Of a stretch of 64,000 nucleotides of DNA, positions 58,960-64,000 are shown one piece after another. Numbering within the stretch: position 1 is the stretch's first letter; the number at the start of each line of letters is the position of its first letter. The stretch is taken from the NCBI GenBank assembly GCA_015499995.1, contig JADNRV010000050.1, positions 186,001 through 250,000 on the forward strand, read 5' to 3'. Source of the stretch: Flammula alnicola (Eukaryota > Basidiomycota > Agaricomycetes > Agaricales > Strophariaceae). The notes under the pieces are model-generated. The model searched no databases, was not told the origin of the DNA, and worked only from the letters and a program-made list of their open reading frames with translations. Made by a program: the position numbers and the translations under genes.

Positions 58960-61900
58960 TTAAATGAAAACCTGTAAGGGGTGCCTATCATATACGTTTT
59001 TGTCATCGCTAAGCTCGCCGAGGTCAGGGTAGAAGGGTACTAGGGCATCCTCTGCACCAAGGTATAGAGCATTATAAACGCGCCAATAAACTTCGCGGAC
59101 CTTGCGCGCTGGGTGGAACAGACCCTGCAGCACGTAGCTCAACAACACACCAGGGCCAAGAGTGACCCGCATGGCTTCGATAGCGTCCATAACTGCTCCA
59201 ATGACGTGTGGCGAGGTTTCGAAGCAATTTGGCCACACGAGATTCATAAGATGGAGCATAGAGTCCTCGCAGCCAAGACCAGCAACTCCCAGAGCAAGAT
59301 GCTTGACGATCGTGCTGGCAGTTTGACGATGAACGAGGTCGCGGTCGGTGAGGGCGTCTTCCAGCATGGTTACCACCGAGTCGCAGTAGTATGCCGATTG
59401 TGGGCCGACGTATTCGAAGACGAAAGAAAGGGCTTTCAAACAACCCGTTCGGACATTTAGTTCGGCTGTACGGTATTCGTTCAAGATGGCCGGAATACAG
59501 GTGAAAGCTAAAGACAAAAAAGGTTAATATTTGATTAAAAAAATAATGCCAAGGATGACTCACGTCCGCAAGTTTCTGCCACAATGGCAATGGCGACTGT
59601 GCTACACACGCGACTTTGACGTTCTTGTACACGCAGATTGGTCAGGAGCACTGAAAGGACGTCTTGAGGACCCAAACTCTTGGCGATATAACCGAAGGAG
59701 TTGACAGCGGCACGACGAATACCCTTCTTGTGGGCCTTCAGCAGATCGAGCAGTTCGAAACAGATACGCATCCATTCTCGAGCAGGCACGAATTCAGCAC
59801 CACGATCGGCAATACGACCGATCAAGTTGATGGAAGCTTCTTGCACCTTTTCGTGTCTGTTTCGCAGGATAGGTGTCATTCTTGGTACTATTTGTGAGAT
59901 AAGAGTTAGTGCATATTCGTTGTCTAGATAGGAGAAGAAAAACTCACGTAGATCTTTCACTGGAGGATTCATTTGTGTCATACCAACGACGTTGGCGATG
60001 GCACCCTCAGCTGCAATGATACTTCCTAGTGTGTCAGGGTATTCCTCTCCCAATTGTTCGAATAGAACAAGACCGAGTTTGCTCAACAGCTGGTCTTCAC
60101 CGCACTGCTTGATCACGACGGCCAACCTTGTTGTCAAATCAGCAGCTTGCTGACGGACCTTGGCGCTCTTGTTGTTCAGCCGCCAGAGAATAGTAGAGAC
60201 AATTTGTGTCAGGTAAGGTTTGACGCGGATGCCGAGGGCATTGACGACAGTGCCAAAGCCATCAAGCATGACCTGGTCCTCGGTCGTCTGTTCTTGGAAG
60301 GAGTAAATGATACCGTCAACCAAGCGCACTTCCAGGCGCTCGTCGATGTCGGATGCCCCGAGGGTGGCGACAACTTTGGTGATCGTCTCCATTACCATCT
60401 TTCGGTAGGGCTCGGCCTCATCCTTGAGCTCATTTACAATCCTTCCAACAATCTCCGAGACACCTGACTTCTGGGCAAGTTCAACGGTAGTCTCAACGAC
60501 CTGTCTGTAGTTTCGACGATCAAGAGCCATACGGCGAACCCAGAAGGACTTGAAGAAGTCGGGCAGAATGTCTTGCTTGATGTACTGAGCAGTGACACCC
60601 TCCGTGGCGGCGCACTGCTTCACGACCTTGAGAACGATCTTCTTCATTTCCTCGTCTGATGTTTGGAATTCACGAATGAGGATGACGGTCACTTCTTTGG
60701 TGTAGTATGAAGCATATTCGGGGTCCATAAGAGGAATAATGAAGCCGATGGCTTTGAGGAAGGCAGCGAGGCCTTTACCACGGTGCAGGCGAATACCCAA
60801 CCAAAGAGGCTTCAAAACATTATCGAAAGATTCAATACCGTAAGGCGCGGCAGCCTCGGCAAGGGCAGCCAACCCAAGGGCAGTCATCGTCCTGACCTTC
60901 TGCTGCTCGTCCGACAAACCATGCGCAATGCAGTCGACCAAGTTGCGAAGATGAGGGAGGACTGCGCAACCCATCATGATGGCGATTTGCTGCACGATAC
61001 GAATACCGGTGTGCCTGGCCTGCCATGACTTCTTGGAGCGACAAACGGCCTTGAGGAAAGGAAGAAGCGAGGGAATGCCGAGAGCCGAAGCAACAACGGA
61101 GAATGCACGTGCGGTGGTGTTGCGCACATACTCATCAGCGTGGTCGATATCAGGTCGCATGGTGGAAATCATGTGGGCAAGGCCCGCGGCTTTCGAAAGA
61201 TTGGAAATAATTTCGCGACCTTCGACACGGGCGTAGTAGTCTTCGTCGATAAGAAGTGGTTCGATGACGACGAGGATTTTATGGACGTAAGGGCGAACAA
61301 GGTCGTCCAGTTTGTAAAGCACACGATCGATGACCTTCACCAGCAAATGACGCTCCTGGTCTTCAAGTGTACGCTCCATGAGAAGAGGAAGGATTTTGTC
61401 GAAGAGAGGACCGGCGCCAAATTCGCGAGCCTTGTCGGTAATCTGCCGAAGAGCTGTCTTACGAACGGGAGGCGTTCCGTTCTTGATCTTGAGGAGCAAT
61501 CGCATGATCTTCCTCTCCTTCATCTCCTCCACCGTCAACTCGGTCTCATCTTCTTCCTTCAGAATTTTAGCGAAGTATTGAGCATCCTCCGCCTTGAAGA
61601 AAGCCAAGTTGCCGACACCAGGGATCTCCGTGGGCAGTTCTGGGGCGAGGCCGGCTGCGGCTGCGGCAGCAGCGGCGTCAGAACTCTCTTGAATTTGGAA
61701 TCCGCCGACTTCCGTTATAGGCGTCGCCATGAACTTGCGAGGTGCTACCATAGGTGCATAACCAGGTGGAGGTGTAACAACGGCATAGCCGGTAGCAGGC
61801 AGGACGGCGTCGAGCTCTTCGTCGGTAAGATAGCGATTGTTTTTGTCATCCTGCATGATACCAGGAGCGTTCATGATAATGGGCATCATAGGTGCCTCGG

Positions 61901-62543
61901 GGGCGGGTGCTGGTGTCTGATCCCAACGAGAACGCTTTGGGGTTTCACCGACAGCACCGGCATCTGCAGGCGTAGCATCCCACCGCGACCGACGTTTCTT
62001 GGGCGCTGACGCTTCCAGAGCCTCTTTCGACCACTCTCCTTTGTCTTTCAGGTTAGGGTCGACGTTTTCGTCCGTGGGTTCTTCGACGTCCCATCTCCTC
62101 TTCCGCTTCGTCCCCGACGACTCCTTCTCCTTGTTCATGGCAGCAAGCTCCTTGGCGGCAGCCTCAATCTCCTCGCGAGGCGGCGTTTTGTCAAGGTCCA
62201 TCTTCATCTGATTTTCCTCCCTGTCCTTCCTCTGTTTCTCTTCAATCGCCCTCTTCACTCTCTGTTCCTCCTGCTCCAACCGAGACAGCCTCATAGCATC
62301 TTTGTAACCACCTTCTACGACTTTTCCATCTCCGCCTTCCTTGAATGCATCGGCACTATCAACGGCCTGGCGGTTGAAGCGACGGTTGTGGTAGTCGGAC
62401 TGCCTGGACGCGATTTGGCGCTTGGAAGTGGTCTCAGCGAAGGGGTCGATATCTTCTTCCTCTGCAAGGTCATGGAACTCTTGGAGAATATCCTTGGGCA
62501 CTGTGTAGGAGTCAACCAACCTGGGAGAGCCCGGAGATGACAT
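58960..62543 (-). CDS. HSH155: Splicing factor 3B subunit 1 (SF3B1/Hsh155)
   Basis: U2 snRNP HEAT-repeat protein that clamps the branch-site helix. Start ATG 62543 ([20 protein letters not shown]). The disordered N-terminus carries repeated RWD-TP phospho-type motifs (SRWDATP, SRWDQTP) and a U2AF-ligand-like Trp. The HEAT superhelix follows from about residue 330: [60 protein letters not shown] (the Lys equivalent to human K700 is present), [20 protein letters not shown] and [19 protein letters not shown]. Ends [13 protein letters not shown], stop 58960. One huge exon plus two short introns (about 59887-59946 and 59509-59561). About 1,150 aa, slightly shorter at the N-terminus than the human protein. 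Unbroken. Confidence 0.96.
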
Positions 62544-63839
62544 TATACCTCGTTTTTTGCGTTTGGAAACAGTTGTTTGGATGGCGGTCAGTGACAAGGA
62601 GCAATTCCGAGTGGATGACCAATACGACTGGTAAATATTCCCACGCCTTTCAACCCTATAAAGGCAACTATTTTTTATTCTGTGTTGTCGTCTTCCACTC
62701 TCACATGAGTTCCCTTCGAGTCATGGCATGTCTTTTGGTGAGTCTATGTTTCAATTCTTTCAAATGATGATATCATTGCCGCCCCAGTCGTAGCCATCTG
62801 ACAATGGTCATGACGACTCGGTACAGCACAAGCCAAACAGTTGCACCACTGACTCCTTTTTTCGAATATCTTGTCGAAATTCATCGTGCTTACTCTTCCT
62901 TCTTTCACAGACCTTCTTCCTTCAAGTTCTTCCCCGAGTCATTACTTCGGACATGCAGTAGTTTTGGAGTCAAGTGTGAGTCCTTTTCTTGTATGACTCT
63001 GAAGATGAGAACATATATCACCAACCTCCGGAGCCACGGCGATGGGGAAAAACAATACAAAAAATACTAAGAACAGCCAGCTGATCTTTCCTTCTCCTTC
63101 ATCTGGAAAGTTTTGGACACAGGCTGATGTGTTCTATTTTTCTAGACGTGTACCAATTTCATTCGTTCAATTTTCTCGTCTAGTTCTTCACCTCGTCTTG
63201 TCATTTGTCCTTTGTATTACCTGCCCCCAGTCATGATCAATAAAAAAAATTACCACCCCGGAGACGCGTCTGAACTCCTCGCAAAATCATTCGGTCTGAA
63301 GAAATTTTCCATTCTGAACCTACTTGAAAACAAAATAACGGATTGCATAGTGATGTGCGACGGACAGTAAAGCTACGTATTGTACAGGAGACAGTGTAGT
63401 GGACGTACGAATAACACAATGATCAACTAATATGTACTAGACTTGATTCAAGTCTTCGACCAAAAAAGATATTCCAAGTGATCATGGACGAATGAATGAA
63501 ATGAATACGGAAAAGCAACAGTCAGGATAGATCGATACAAGTCCTGCTGGCTGGCCATCAACATCAACCAACTTGAAATTGAAGGAGAGAGAAAGAAAAA
63601 GAGTTCGAGCTCGAGACCCGTGTCATCACCCATAACCCAAGCCCCGCTATGTAATGGAAGGACGCGTTCATATCAAAAGTATATAAAAAGTCGTTGAAGA
63701 TAAAACGAGACAAAGACAGTATCCAAGTCAAAGAGATAAAGTCAATATGGGCTGATAGATAACGTCGTCGCATTGTCGTAAAATATAGAATCGAGATCGA
63801 GATCAGAACAGACGAGAAACAATGCACCTTTGCCTGCAC
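62544..63839. other. Intergenic, no confident gene
   Basis: About 1.3 kb upstream of SF3B1. Plus-strand frames near 62804-63236 are open but T/C/F-rich and unrecognised; the minus-strand frames from 63240 on look like 3'UTR of a gene to the right. Confidence 0.4.
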
Positions 63840-63846
63840 GAAAAAA

Positions 63847-63994
63847 AAACCAAAACGAAAAATGACCGCCACTTGGCAGGACTATCGTATTTAGGACTGT
63901 CATAAAGGAGCGAGTACGAAAACAAAACCCCAAAACGAAAATCACCACCACTTGGCGGGACTGTCGTATCCAGGGCTGTCATAAAGGAGCGAGC
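63847..63994. repeat. Two-copy tandem repeat, about 79 bp
   Basis: Both copies carry CCAAAACGAAAA, then CCRCCACTTGGCRGGACTRT and GACTGTCATAAAGGAGCGAG-type ends (63914 and about 63994). The copies differ at about one base in eight. Confidence 0.75.
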
Positions 63995-64000
63995 CTCGCC
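63942..64000 (-). CDS. Possible 3' end of a gene beyond the window
   Basis: On the minus strand the right repeat copy reads RGSLLYDSPGYDSPAKWW and stops (TGA, 63942-63944). The left copy reads LLYDSPKYDSPAKWR in the same relative register without that stop, suggesting that the C-terminal codons were duplicated into the 3'UTR. Only about 18 codons are visible. Low confidence. Confidence 0.25.
   Translation of the reverse strand, partial: RGSLLYDSPGYDSPAKWW

Overview
This is nuclear DNA of a filamentous basidiomycete, most likely an Agaricomycete. Genes are dense and on both strands, and almost all are split by introns of about 45-90 bp with GT..AG ends. The core proteins read like basidiomycete orthologues. 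Several accessory families are ones I associate with mushroom-forming fungi: the HNH/APH-like/FunK-style genes, a Cys-rich secreted protein, and a large transposase-like protein. Family assignments come from motif recognition; no database search was possible.

Layout. 0-5 kb: 3' part of a LIM/RhoGAP regulator, then a small single-TM protein. 5.5-7.7 kb: SLC35F-type transporter (-). 8.5-9.8 kb: decayed membrane-protein gene (-). 10-13.4 kb: TFIIH helicase XPB/Ssl2 (-). 14.4-16.3 kb: unknown protein (+). 16.3-18.8 kb: poorly explained, with coding-like fragments. 18.85-19.4 kb: V-ATPase subunit G. 19.8-23.6 kb: Zn2Cys6 transcription factor (-). 23.9-25.7 kb: ribosomal proteins P2 and uS19/RPS15, head to head. 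26.4-28.9 kb: M20 carboxypeptidase.

29.5-38.8 kb is an accessory island. It holds a frameshifted kinase, a frameshifted HNH-domain gene, a duplicated 5' gene fragment, a 603-bp TA-flanked inverted-repeat element, an F-box protein, an APH-like gene with a 3' frameshift, a Cys-rich secreted protein gene, and dispersed repeats.

39.3-44.3 kb: a 1,613-aa protein with ten CCCH fingers, RRM-like domains and a truncated RING-IBR. 45.2-51.3 kb: a divergent pair made of a large frameshifted protein that I read as a diverged DDE-transposase relative and a small companion gene. This is the best candidate for an undescribed (mobile) system. 51.9-53 kb: SIRT5-type sirtuin. 53.2-53.8 kb: a second inverted-repeat element with a perfect 9-bp target-site duplication. 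54.2-55.2 kb: membrane protein.

55.5-62.5 kb returns to housekeeping: AP-1 gamma-adaptin (+) and splicing factor SF3B1/Hsh155 (-). The last 1.4 kb has no clear gene, but ends in a tandem repeat that may be the 3' end of a gene lying beyond the window.

Housekeeping genes keep open frames through kilobases of coding sequence, whereas lineage-specific genes repeatedly show single-base frame breaks. I therefore read the breaks as real decay and not as assembly noise.
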